The position numbers were made by a program, and so were the translations under genes. A model generated the notes under the pieces. It ran no database searches and had not been told where the DNA came from. It worked only from the letters and a program-made list of their open reading frames with translations. From Stenotrophomonas maltophilia (GTDB lineage: Bacteria > Pseudomonadota > Gammaproteobacteria > Xanthomonadales > Xanthomonadaceae): a stretch of 64,000 nt of DNA. The stretch spans positions 1-64,000 of the forward strand of contig NZ_NIVS01000013.1 in assembly GCF_002205165.1 (NCBI RefSeq), given 5' to 3'. Below are positions 16,301 through 25,300 of this stretch, in pieces (position 1 is the stretch's first letter; every line of letters starts with the position of its first letter).

Positions 16301-17896
16301 GTTGACGGTCAGCGCCTGGCAGATGTCTTCATGGGTATTGATCGAGGCATAGCGCTGCGTCTCGCCGGTGCGGCCCGCCATGTAGCTCTTGCCGTGGATG
16401 CCTTCCGCTGCACCAAGGGCATCGGTTGCCGACACCGCCGATGCGAGACTGCCCACCGAGCCGATGTTGTCGCTGTCGAACGACGGCAGGCCGGAGGACA
16501 TCACCAGAATATTGCAGGTGGCGCAGTAGGAATTGCCACCTTCAGCCGGATCACGATACGGATCTTTCCAGGTGACGCCGGTCGGCAGTCCCGGCAGATC
16601 GCCGAGATCGCTGTAGACCTTGGCCTCCGCACCCACATAGCGCAACGCCTCGGCATACATTTCCGCCAGCGGGTTACCCCAGGCACTGCACTTCTTGGCC
16701 TTGTCGCCCGACGCACCAGGATCCAGCAGATTGCCGCGGTCGCCGAAGCCCTGCCGGTTGAGAATGCTGTAGTCGTTGCAGTCGTTCCAGTTGTTGCTCC
16801 AGTTCCACTGGTCAATGCGGAAGTTGGAGATCGTGTTGATGATCCCTTCCGTGCCGCTGTCCTTCTTCAGGCACAGCTGCCCGGTGGCGAGATTGATCTC
16901 GTCGCCGGTGTCGCAGAGCTTGCTGCCGTTGCCGGCGATCTTGCCGATGTTCTTGCGCAGCACACCGCCGTCCCGGGGGCTGGAATACGTGCCCGTGACC
17001 AGACCGAAACGCAGGCGGCCGCTTTCGCCATAGGTCTGCAGCAGACCACTGGGCTTGTAATGATCGGTGGTGCCATCGTTGTACTTGCGGCAGAAGCTCT
17101 CGCGGTGCGCATCCTTGGCGGGATCACATACTTCCACGCGTACGGTGTAGTCGGTTGGCTTTGCCTTGGGCGAATCGGCCGCCTCTTCCCCACCGCGGTT
17201 GAAACCACACTGGTATGAGGCGGTGGAAGCCCACTCTGTAAAGACGCCGGCAGCTACACGCATGAGCGGCAGGCCACCCGCAGCGATGGTGGCGTTGCAG
17301 AACGAGACCTGTCCACTGAGTGGCGTGAACTTGCTGATGTCATCGCCGGTGTAGACCTTGACCCACGCGTGCAGATCGTTGGGGATCTGAGCGCGCTCGA
17401 TCACCGTCTTGTTGGCATCGTCCGTCGAACGCTGGCCGCCGTAAAGCACGTAGCGCATCACGTCCAGACGGCTCATCGTCACCCAGTTGAGGAAGTTCCC
17501 CGACCATGCACCACTGCACTCGTGCCTTTTGACGCCAGTCGCTTCCCCCGACGCTTTGAATACGCCGCTGGCGTAGGCGTAGCAGAGGTTCGAATCGAAA
17601 TAGCCCGAGTACGAGAAATTGTTCTGGTACGTCGTATCGATGATCTTGTCGCCGTCCAGATCGCTGTAATCGCTGTAGGCCTTGTTGAACAGCTGCTCAT
17701 CGCGCGACATCACCATCATCATCAGCGGCGGCTGACTCTGCTTGGTGTACAGCGGTTCCTGGGCGAGATCGTAGTCGCCGAGCGCGGCACGCAGGGGCAC
17801 CACGCGGCTGAGCAGGAAGCCCAGCACAAGGACACCGAAACCGATACGCAGCCAGGTGACGGCGCGCTTGCTGAGGTGGAAGCGATCAGAGGTCAT
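13310..17896 (-). CDS. pilY1: Type IV pilus tip adhesin / assembly factor PilY1
   Basis: The 1528-residue protein belongs to the PilC/PilY1 family, which sits at the pilus tip with the minor pilins, controls extension and retraction, and mediates surface contact. A hydrophobic N-terminal segment (about 14-32) exports it. A calcium-loop-like DLDGDKIID occurs near residue 80. The C-terminal third is a beta-propeller-type PilC domain with repeats such as PPTMLYVGANDGMLHGFDAS and a region with GDANTAPRFVALFGNGI. Many Cys are spread through the N-terminal half. It overlaps pilX and pilE, so the operon is translationally coupled. Confidence 0.93.
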   Translation of the reverse strand: MTSDRFHLSKRAVTWLRIGFGVLVLGFLLSRVVPLRAALGDYDLAQEPLYTKQSQPPLMMMVMSRDEQLFNKAYSDYSDLDGDKIIDTTYQNNFSYSGYFDSNLCYAYASGVFKASGEATGVKRHECSGAWSGNFLNWVTMSRLDVMRYVLYGGQRSTDDANKTVIERAQIPNDLHAWVKVYTGDDISKFTPLSGQVSFCNATIAAGGLPLMRVAAGVFTEWASTASYQCGFNRGGEEAADSPKAKPTDYTVRVEVCDPAKDAHRESFCRKYNDGTTDHYKPSGLLQTYGESGRLRFGLVTGTYSSPRDGGVLRKNIGKIAGNGSKLCDTGDEINLATGQLCLKKDSGTEGIINTISNFRIDQWNWSNNWNDCNDYSILNRQGFGDRGNLLDPGASGDKAKKCSAWGNPLAEMYAEALRYVGAEAKVYSDLGDLPGLPTGVTWKDPYRDPAEGGNSYCATCNILVMSSGLPSFDSDNIGSVGSLASAVSATDALGAAEGIHGKSYMAGRTGETQRYASINTHEDICQALTVNKLSLVRGICPDIPSTEGSYLMAGLAKAAAETDLRPGLKGKPLDYKVTATTYTVAMAENLPRFDISVAGGTISLSPLCQANNAEGAKANSTGWRSCFLGAVGIGTKQATVAPKHVYGRPYRADGQSGSFSLVWEDSLWGNDHDNDVVTMMSYCVGRACEDKAGIADMCWRSTDNAVCKNQLLNATIGPDEVLVRLENLSAYAGNAMLTGYTIVGSNAASNVQRLLLRPGNKNGSILSSQANPPGEWATPSVVRYKLSGSQANQLESPLWYAAKYGVPSGKWDTKEAGVPDNYFLARNPAKLKAALEAIFESAAEGDAPVGGGGSGARISAGSFTVSASYKVPSGTNDWTGDVVATQLNNLGGDDKVLWRASTKMSSSGRNIVMATAPTAVNARGQLVPVAAAPFEANNIPGADRAAQLGNMGFSSSVPNWFGSHTVADLVNYLKGAAVSGFRSRGAILGDIVNSTTEIVSTANNFGYGSWTTSPEWKATLGSRYTAYLAAKKASGGPPTMLYVGANDGMLHGFDASTGAAAGSEVMAFIPSSSLQHMAELANPSYAHRYYVDGPLTSSDVYYGDAWHTVLVGSTGAGGANRAPNAVAAGNGSMFALNVSNPTGFTKDDVLWEISGKTDSDMGFALGKPVIVPVSGGDANTAPRFVALFGNGINASSGKPVLFVVDIQTGEVISRLSPSGGGYALRNGLMNIAAVAADNSSRIVDTVYGGDMQGNLWKFDLRDPDPARWAVAYGGAPLFTATRNGVTQPITGGFEVTRATGRGFNIVFGTGQYFASDDNAVSSSSPIQSIYSVWDNLATTVGGRGDLVGQQISEANDGYRYVSGNAVSYVSKRGWYIDLTVGGVVDGERFIGNPRVQSGSVIFNTYVPGQAVCGGGGGINWRYSVELLTGAGALGGLSDTPGGDPLCTGNCAGAKLTSGGKELTGPPMTDNFIGVPDNKSNICKAGEKDCTLDEQLKNDICTYVLRTGSADPLYMPRPCGRQSWRQVR

Positions 17897-18384
17897 GGGA
17901 TGTAGATCGTGTCGACGACCGCACTGGCCGAGGGGTTGTTCGGGTCATCACTGGCCAGGGCCGTGATCTGGTAGATATTGCCGGTGTCTTCGTTCTCGGG
18001 CTGGCCCTCGACGACACTGCCACCGGCCGTGAAGCACTTGTCCATCCGCCGTGTATAGGTCGCCTTCGCCGCGCTCGTCCCGTCGGCCCAGGTCAGCGGA
18101 TCGAAAATCGGGCTGCACTCTTCCTGGTTGGCGCTGTAGGTCTTGCCCCCGGCCAGCGTTGCCGCGATCGTGCTCTCCGTCGAGCGCGCATCCGCCTCGG
18201 CATTCTGGAAGGCCAGGTTGGTGCGCAGGTAGTTGGCGGCCATGCGCTCCTGCATGCCGGTCACCTGCATGCCGGCCACGCCCAGCAGGGCGAGCAGGAT
18301 CAGGATGATCAGGGCGACATACAGCACGGCCCCGTGCTGGCGGCGAGGTGCAGTGAAGGGTTTACGACGCATGGCCATGAGCAC
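17893..18384 (-). CDS. pilX: Type IV minor pilin PilX
   Basis: The protein has 163 residues. The leader ends in RRQHG before AVLYVALIILILLALLGVAG, matching the PilX N-terminal domain. This family normally lacks Glu at +5. PilX joins PilV, PilW and PilY1 in the priming complex at the pilus tip. The C-terminal half has two Cys. The gene lies 1 nt after pilW and overlaps pilY1 by 4 nt. Confidence 0.9.
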   Translation of the reverse strand: MLMAMRRKPFTAPRRQHGAVLYVALIILILLALLGVAGMQVTGMQERMAANYLRTNLAFQNAEADARSTESTIAATLAGGKTYSANQEECSPIFDPLTWADGTSAAKATYTRRMDKCFTAGGSVVEGQPENEDTGNIYQITALASDDPNNPSASAVVDTIYIP

Positions 18385-18385
18385 C

Positions 18386-19579
18386 TCAGTTGCCGTAGAG
18401 GCGGTTACGCACCGCGATCGTGGTCTGGTAGACCGTGCGGAACCGGCCGTCCTTTGGCGCGGTGAAGGTCACGCCCAAGGCGGTCAGTGCGGCAGCGTCA
18501 TTGGCCTGCGCTGCCGCGGACGGATCGGGGCTTTCCAGCACCAGCCCCAACTGCACCGCGCCGACCCGTCGCCATGCCGCATCGGCAGGGCTGAGTGACG
18601 CTTCCACGTCCGCGGCGGTGCCCTGACGGTCGATGAACCCACTGGGCGCGCCGGTCGCGCTCAATTTGTGATCCTGGCCGTACAGCAGTTGCATGTTGCG
18701 CACACCCTCGACGAGGGCTTCAGGGGCGCTGGCAGTCAGCGCACCACCCGGGGCTGCATCGAAACGCACCCGATACAGCGAACTCTGCTTGTTCGCCGCG
18801 TCGTATCCGATGTAATAGACCACGCTCTCGGCGCGGTAGAGCACCGACTGGCCGGCGGTATACAGGGTGGCGAAGCTGGTGCTGTTGTTCGGCGCCGTGT
18901 CGAAACGCACCGTACCGGCGGTACTGCTGACGGCACTGGCCTGGAAGACCGTGGCCGAGACGCAGTCGGCCACGCCGAACAGGCCGGGCGTGGGCACTCC
19001 GCTCTGCAGCACCGCCCAGCGGCTGGTATCGAAGGAGAAGGTGGGCTTGTCATCCGTGCCGCCGATGCTGGTCACCGGCACACCATCGGGCACGAGGAAG
19101 CGCAATGCGACGATGTCGCTGCCATCAACACGATTGGTCAGCGCGGACGCATACTCAGTCGGCAATGCCGGGGTGTACTCCAGCCCACCCGTCGCCGGCG
19201 TGGCACTCAGCGTCAACGGGTCTCCGGGCTTGGTATCTTCCGCCTCGTACCCCTGGATCGACTGCATGAAGTCCAGCGCGGGGTGGGCACCGGCAGTGAA
19301 CGTGGTATGCAGCGAACCAGGACTCTTGATGTTGTGGCTCTGATCGTTCACGCACCCGAAGTGACCGGCCATGCGCAGATCGCGCTGCAGGAAATCCATG
19401 GCGAAGCGCCCGTTTTCCTGCACGCGGGCCAGGCCTTCAGACAGGCGCGAGGCGGTGCGGGACGCGGCGAACACCTGCATCAAGCCCAGCAGCAGGACCA
19501 GACCGATGACCATGGCGATCATCAATTCGATCAGCGACAGACCCGCGCTGGTGCGATGGACAGCAGGGGCGCGCCTCAC
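18386..19579 (-). CDS. pilW: Type IV minor pilin PilW
   Basis: The protein has 397 residues. The leader ends at Gly13 before LSLIELMIAMVIGLVLLLGL (Glu at +5). The long globular domain is typical of PilW, the largest minor pilin of the priming complex. It contains Cys in FGCVNDQ and GVADCVSAT. The ATG overlaps the pilV stop (ATGA). It acts in the inner membrane before assembly and at the pilus tip afterwards. Confidence 0.9.
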   Translation of the reverse strand: MRRAPAVHRTSAGLSLIELMIAMVIGLVLLLGLMQVFAASRTASRLSEGLARVQENGRFAMDFLQRDLRMAGHFGCVNDQSHNIKSPGSLHTTFTAGAHPALDFMQSIQGYEAEDTKPGDPLTLSATPATGGLEYTPALPTEYASALTNRVDGSDIVALRFLVPDGVPVTSIGGTDDKPTFSFDTSRWAVLQSGVPTPGLFGVADCVSATVFQASAVSSTAGTVRFDTAPNNSTSFATLYTAGQSVLYRAESVVYYIGYDAANKQSSLYRVRFDAAPGGALTASAPEALVEGVRNMQLLYGQDHKLSATGAPSGFIDRQGTAADVEASLSPADAAWRRVGAVQLGLVLESPDPSAAAQANDAAALTALGVTFTAPKDGRFRTVYQTTIAVRNRLYGN

Positions 19580-20040
19580 AGGCGGGTCCTCGCCGAGAAG
19601 GTGGTATCGGCGGTGTCCAGCCAGCGCTCATCGCCCCAGCTCACATTGACCGTGATCGCATCACCGTCGCGGGTGACACTGGCACTGGCCTCATCGCCCA
19701 GCGCCTTGCCCAACCGGCAACGCCAGTCCGTCATGTACGTATCCTTGGTGATGTCCGCCCCGGTGGGCGAAACGCAATCGGCAGCCTTGGTCGTCGCCGT
19801 ATAGGTGCCGACATACGTCCCGGCGTTGAGGCGATTGATCCGGATCTGGTCCAGCAGCTCGTAGCTGAGATTGGTCGCCTGGGTGCGGAAATTCGCGCTC
19901 TGCACGAACCGCACGTTCATCGTCTGCAGCAACGCGAAACCAAGCAGGCCGATGCTCATCACCACGATGGCGATCAGTACCTCGATCATGGTGAAGCCGC
20001 CCTGCCGTGCGCGCCGCGCGCCAAGATGTCGTGCCGTCAC
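19576..20040 (-). CDS. pilV: Type IV minor pilin PilV
   Basis: The protein has 154 residues from a GTG at 20040 that overlaps the fimT stop (GTGA). A reading extended to 20118 would add 26 residues inside fimT coding sequence and was not chosen. The leader ends RQGG before FTMIEVLIAIVVMSIGLLGF, the signature of PilV, with Glu at +5. Two Cys (AADCVSPT and DWRCRLG) probably pair. PilV is part of the minor-pilin priming complex. Confidence 0.9.
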   Translation of the reverse strand: MTARHLGARRARQGGFTMIEVLIAIVVMSIGLLGFALLQTMNVRFVQSANFRTQATNLSYELLDQIRINRLNAGTYVGTYTATTKAADCVSPTGADITKDTYMTDWRCRLGKALGDEASASVTRDGDAITVNVSWGDERWLDTADTTFSARTRL

Positions 20041-20552
20041 TTGCAACTCTCCCGTTCCACACGTACCTGCCCGACCGCCGACAGCCGCAGCGTGCGCTGC
20101 AGGGGCTGGTCGCCGCATTCATCAGGCTTGATGGTGATGTCCAGCGCCGCAGCGGCGCGGTTGCGACCGCGGCCATCAAAGGCCACGATCAGGTTGTCGT
20201 TGCTGCCCAGCATCTTGGTCGAGCCGGCCGAGTACCGCAGCACCGGTTCGCCCGCATCGAAGCTGCCACTGCCGTCGGCATCGGACCAGACCATCCAGCC
20301 GTCGCCCCAGCTGTCGCCATTGCACTCGGTGCCTTCGGTGGAAGCGCACACGCCGGCGCCATGGGTGTTCTTCAGCGCTTCGCTGCGCGCCAGCGCCAGT
20401 GAAGCCACCAGCTCGTTGGTGGTGGTGGCCGCACGGTTCGAGCGCAGGACGCCCTGGAAACTCGGAAACGCAATCACTGCCAGGATGGCGAGCACCGCGA
20501 TGGTGACCATCAACTCGATCAGTGTGAAGCCGTTGGACCGGCGCAATGACAT
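20037..20552 (-). CDS. fimT: Type IV minor pilin FimT (GspH domain), first gene of the pilin operon
   Basis: The protein has 171 residues when started at the ATG at 20552, behind GGGGAG. A longer reading to 20609 would bury the prepilin leader. The leader ends RRSNG before FTLIELMVTIAVLAILAVIA, with Glu at +5. The GspH domain follows with Cys in GAGVCASTEGTECNGDSW. FimT-family proteins of Xanthomonadaceae can bind DNA during uptake, so a role in competence is possible. It leads the operon fimT-pilV-pilW-pilX-pilY1-pilE. Confidence 0.9.
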   Translation of the reverse strand: MSLRRSNGFTLIELMVTIAVLAILAVIAFPSFQGVLRSNRAATTTNELVASLALARSEALKNTHGAGVCASTEGTECNGDSWGDGWMVWSDADGSGSFDAGEPVLRYSAGSTKMLGSNDNLIVAFDGRGRNRAAAALDITIKPDECGDQPLQRTLRLSAVGQVRVERESCK

Positions 20553-20714
20553 GAAACGCTCCCCAGCGTTGATGACACAGAAGATGAACGTCCCGCCGCC
20601 GATCAGCAAGCGGCGGCAGGACGAACGGTCGCCCGGAGGCGACAGGCGTCAATCACTTGACGCAGATCCAGACCCGCGGCGAGCCCCCTGCCCGCCGCGG
20701 GCCCGGTCAGGGCC

Positions 20715-22109
20715 TCAGGCCATGACCTTGTAGCAGGGCTGGTACTCGCCCGAGATCTTCATGCGGCGCTGCTCGACGAAGGCGCGCAGCAGCTCGTCCA
20801 GGGCCTGCATCATGTCCGCATCGCCATGGATCTCGAACGGACCGAACTGCTCGATGCGGCGCATGCCGTCTTCCTTCACGTTGCCGGCCACGATGCCGGA
20901 GAACGCGCGACGCAGGTCCGCGGCCAGCGCATGCGGCGGGCGGCCGTGGTGCAGGTCCAGCGCGGCCATCGCCTCGTGGGTCGGCACGAACGGCTGCTGG
21001 TATTCCCACGGAATTTCGATCGACCAGTTGAAGAAGAACGAATCCTTCTGCGCCAGGCGGTGCTCACGCACGCGCTTGATGCCCTGGGCCATCTTGCGGG
21101 CCACGTTGACCGGGTCGCCGATGATGATCTCGTAGCGGCTGGCGGCCTCTTCACCCAGGGTGAGGCGGATGAAGCGGTCGATCTGCTCGAAGTACGGCGC
21201 GGCCACGGTCGGGCCGGTCAGGATCAGCGGGAACGGCAGGTCCTTGTTCTCCTCGCGCAGCAGGATGCCCAGCAGGTACAGGATCTCCTCGGCGGTGCCG
21301 ACGCCGCCGGCGAACACGATGATGCCGTGGCCGATACGCACGAACGCTTCGAGACGCTTCTCGATGTCCGGCATGATCACCAGATGGTTCACGATCGGGT
21401 TCGGCGACTCCGCGGCGATGATGCCCGGCTCGGTCAGGCCGATGTAGCGCGTGGTGGTCTTGCGCTGCTTGGCGTGGGCGATGGTGGCGCCCTTCATCGG
21501 GCCCTTCATCGCACCCGGGCCGCAGCCGGTGCAGATGTCCAGCCCGCGCAGGCCCAGCTCGTAGCCGACCTGCTTGGTGTACAGATACTCATCGCGACCG
21601 ATCGAGTGGCCGCCCCAGCAGACGACCAGATTCGGGTCGCCCGGGTTGAGGATGCGCGCGTTGCGCAGCAGCCCGAACACCGCGTTGGTGATGCCCTCGG
21701 AGGACTCCAGTTCGGCCGCATAGGCCGGGCCCATCTCGATGGCCATGTAGGCCAGGTCGCGGACCACCGCGAACAGCAGCTCGGCCACGCCGCGGATGAT
21801 CTCGCCATCCACGAACGCCATCGCCGGCGCATTGACCAGGTCGATGCGCACGCCGCGGTCCTGCTGGGCCACCTGGATATCGAAATCGGGATACAGATCG
21901 CGCGCCGCACGGGGATCGTCGGAGGCGCTGCCGCTGGTCAGCACGGCCAGCGCGCAGCGGCGCAGCAACTCGTGCATACCGCCACCGGAGGCATCGCGCA
22001 GGCGCGCCACTTCAGCGCGCGACAGCACATCCAGCCCACCACGCGGGTAGATCCGCGCGTCCTGCACCGGCAGCGTCCGCGCCGGTTTTTCGTTGATCGT
22101 CATGTCCAT
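20715..22109 (-). CDS. ppnN: Nucleotide 5'-monophosphate nucleosidase PpnN (LOG family)
   Basis: The 464-residue protein matches YgdH/PpnN, which splits purine and pyrimidine nucleoside 5'-monophosphates into base and ribose 5-phosphate and is stimulated by (p)ppGpp in E. coli. The LOG-fold motif VFAGGVGTAEEILYLLG is present, and the N-terminal DUF4478 and C-terminal DUF3412 modules flank it. The start at 22109 follows GAGGAAAGCGAAAAAG; another ATG at 22103 is possible, and a longer reading to 22235 would cross a terminator-like hairpin. The gene is monocistronic. Confidence 0.9.
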   Translation of the reverse strand: MDMTINEKPARTLPVQDARIYPRGGLDVLSRAEVARLRDASGGGMHELLRRCALAVLTSGSASDDPRAARDLYPDFDIQVAQQDRGVRIDLVNAPAMAFVDGEIIRGVAELLFAVVRDLAYMAIEMGPAYAAELESSEGITNAVFGLLRNARILNPGDPNLVVCWGGHSIGRDEYLYTKQVGYELGLRGLDICTGCGPGAMKGPMKGATIAHAKQRKTTTRYIGLTEPGIIAAESPNPIVNHLVIMPDIEKRLEAFVRIGHGIIVFAGGVGTAEEILYLLGILLREENKDLPFPLILTGPTVAAPYFEQIDRFIRLTLGEEAASRYEIIIGDPVNVARKMAQGIKRVREHRLAQKDSFFFNWSIEIPWEYQQPFVPTHEAMAALDLHHGRPPHALAADLRRAFSGIVAGNVKEDGMRRIEQFGPFEIHGDADMMQALDELLRAFVEQRRMKISGEYQPCYKVMA

Positions 22110-22149
22110 CTTTTTCGCTTTCCTCAAGGTTACCGACTGTACCGCTGCC

Positions 22150-22187
22150 CCCTTAAAAAGCAAAACGGCCGGGAAACCCGACCGTTT
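22150..22187 (-). terminator. Terminator-like hairpin upstream of ppnN
   Basis: On the minus strand an 11-bp stem with one mismatch (AAACGGTCGGG / CCCGGCCGTTT) and a TTT loop is followed by TGCTTTTTAAGG. It lies between the ppnN start and the receptor gene's own terminator, so it could be an attenuator in a ppnN leader or the end of a short transcript. Confidence 0.5.
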
Positions 22188-22303
22188 GGACATCAATTCG
22201 AGGAGCCTGACATCTGCCCCATACCGCCCCTGCACGCGAAGGTGCCAAGCCCGCGAAGCCTACACGCCCCGACCCCAAGGCACAAGGGCTTGTCTGGTCC
22301 GCG

Positions 22304-22336
22304 CAAAAAGAAACGGCTGGGGATGCCCCCAGCCGT
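22304..22336 (-). terminator. Rho-independent terminator of the TonB-dependent receptor gene
   Basis: On the minus strand a perfect 10-bp stem ACGGCTGGGG / CCCCAGCCGT with a GCAT loop is followed by TTCTTTTTGC. It begins 28 nt after the receptor stop codon. Confidence 0.9.
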
Positions 22337-22364
22337 CTCCGTCACCTTCACATCAGTACAGCAA

Positions 22365-25300
22365 TCAGAAGGTGTAACGCAGGGTCAGCAGCAGAGACCA
22401 GCGCTGCGACGGGCTCAGGCTTTCATTGACCGCGAGCGCCTTCGGCGAGTAAACGCCACCAGCGTTGTAGTTGGTGCCCGAGATGTCGTAGATGTACTTG
22501 CCATCGGCACTGACACCCGAGACGTCGGCCAAGCGACGGATCAACGGGAAGTCAGCGCGGTGTTCGATACCCCAGTTCTTGTCGATCATGTTCAACACGT
22601 TGAACATGTCGAGGCGGATCTCACCCTTGTGACCCTTCATGAAACCAGGGATTTCCTGGCTGAAGGAAAGATCGATCTGATTCACCCAGCCAGCGCGGCT
22701 GGCGTTGCGATTGGCCACCGAGCCAGCTGCACGACTCAGGTCGGTGCTGTTGCCAAGATAGTCCCAGAACGAATCTGCCATCGCAGCGGAGGCGGCATTT
22801 GCCCAGACCACATCGCCCGGACCACTCGGGACGTAGGCAAGCGAACGACCCGAGATGCCGAGACCCTGGGCATCGTTGCCGAACACCCAGCTGTACGGCG
22901 CGCCGGTATGACCGTCATAGAAGGCAGACACGCGGGTCGCATAATCGCCGAAGAACTTACGCTCCCAGCTCAGCGACGCGATGATGCGGTTCGGAATCGA
23001 GTAGTTCGACGTCGACAGCACGTCCTCACCCGGGTTGTACCACGCGTTGTTCTGATAGCTGCTGTACGCAACGCTCGAGGTGCCCGGATTGACTTCCTTG
23101 GCGCGGCTGTACGTGTAAGCCAGCATGCCCGACCATGAACCATTGAACGGCTTCTTCAACGAAACGGTGAAGTTGTCCGAGCTGCCCTTGTCGGTATTTG
23201 CCAGTTCAATGACATTGCCGAAGGACGGGTTCTTGTTCCAGTTGGGCGTATTGGCGCTGGCCGGAGCACCAGCCGGGTTGCGGGCGTAGGTGAAGCGGCC
23301 GTCCGGCAGCGTGCCGGTCGGAGCACCGGTGTTCAGATCGCGGTAGATGATGCCCTTGTCGACTTCAAGATGCTGGTATTCGGCAGTGAACACCAGGTCC
23401 GACCAAGGAAGCTGATGGTCCAGGCCCAACGTGTACTTCCACACGGCCGGGAGCTTGAAGTCCGGATCGACCACATTCACCGTCATGTTGGAGGTACCCA
23501 GTCCAGGCGGGGTGATCACGCCACCCGGCACGTTCTGGTTGGCGCCGTCGCCGCTGAACAGCGGATCGCTGGGCAGGCGCAGACGGTTGATGTCGTAGCT
23601 GGTCACAGCAACGCCGTTGTTCGAATACGGGTTGCCGATCCACACGGCCGGCGTGTTGGAAACGAACAGACCCGCGCCACCACGCAACTGAGTCGGACGC
23701 TCGCTGTCAAACTCGTAATTGAACGACACGCGCGGCTGCACCACGCTGTTTCCATCAATGGTGCCCGTGTTGGCATAGCCGAAGCCGCCAGTTGCCGCAC
23801 CCGGGTTGGCCGGATTGTTACGCAGACCGCACGAACCCAGATTGCCCAAGGTGCCCGGATCGGCGGCGAAACACTCGTTCAGGGTCGGCAGCGGGTTGAC
23901 CTTCGGCATGTCATAACGCAGGCCGTACTGGACGGACAGGCGATCGGTCGCCTGCCAGGTGTCCTGCAGGAACAGACCGTACTGCTTCAGCTTGAACTCG
24001 GCTGCAACGTTGCTCAAGCCATAACCAGCTGCGGGCTGGGCGAGGCGATAGCGACGATAGGTGCCGTTCTCGAAATCGGCAATCGAGTTGAACTCGTACG
24101 TGCCGTTGTAGCGCTGCAGGAACAGGTTGTACACCTCATCCTGCTGGTAGTCGAAACCAGCCTTGATCACGTGATCGCCCAGGAACCAGCTACCGGCGAA
24201 GTAGGCCGTCAGCGACTTGGTACCCAGCACGTTTGCCTGGCTGGAATATTCCGTGCCGAGAACGACGCTCGGACCGGTGTCACGGCCGCTGGTGCGGACG
24301 GTGATTTCCGGCTGGTAACCACCGGCCAGCGGCACACGGCTCTGGTCGAACTTGCTGTAGCCCACGGACGCTTCGGTCGAGAAGGTGTCGCTCCAGTCAT
24401 CATAGAAACTCAGCGCGTAGCTGGTGTTTTCCTTGGCGACGTTGTACCAGTTGCTCGACAGCTTCAGCTGATCGGTCGAGCTGGCGGTGACGATCGGCTC
24501 GTCTTCCTCGGTACGACTGAAGCGAAGGCTGGCACGGTGGAAATCGTTGATGTTCCAGTCGATCTTGGCCAGGTAGCGCTTGCTCTCGATATCCGCATTT
24601 GCCGAAGAGGTATCACCGGCGACGACGCCAAAGCGATCAGCGGCAGCCGTGATGCGGTTCAGGTCCGCAGTGGTGACACCGGAAACGGTGCTGGCAGCGC
24701 CGGAATCGGCAGTGCCCCATAGCGAGCCCGGGCTCTCCTTGATGCTTTCTTCATAGGAGGCGAAGAAGAACAGCTTGTCCTTCAGGATCGGGCCGCCAAC
24801 CGTCGCACCCTTGGTGGTGTCCTTGGTGAAACCGGTCCACTTCGCGCCGTTCTGGCTCTTGCCGACCATGTCATCCGGATCCTGGTAGACGTAGTACGCC
24901 GAACCATGGAACTCGTTGGTGCCGCTCTTGGTGACTGCATTGACCCAAGCGCCGACGCCGCGGCGGGTAGCCACGTCAAAGTTGGCCGTCGAGATGTTGT
25001 AGCTTTCAATCGCGTCCTGCGAAATCGGCGTACCCTTCGTCGGCAGGCCGTTGTCATTCAAACCAAAGGGGTCACCGGCGTTGATCGTGTCGATCGTGAT
25101 GCTGTTGTAACGATTGTTCTGGCCCATTGCCGAGAACGCACCGCGGTCGCGATCGGTGACGACCACGCGCGGATCCATACGCACAACGTTCTGGATCGAG
25201 CGATCCGGGGTCGGCGTGCGGTCCAGATCCTGACGGCTCAGATTGGTGGCAACGCCCTTGTTGTCCGAGGTAAAGGCTTCCGGCATGCGCGAGGCAACGA

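Noticed and set aside
14573..17218. An 881-codon open frame opposite pilY1
   Set aside because: The reverse strand encodes a convincing PilY1 in a tightly overlapping pilin operon. The plus-strand reading is Arg/His-rich without domains.
20826..23138. A 770-codon plus-strand frame across ppnN and the receptor gene
   Set aside because: It spans two genes and their terminators on the other strand and has the composition of a GC-driven shadow.
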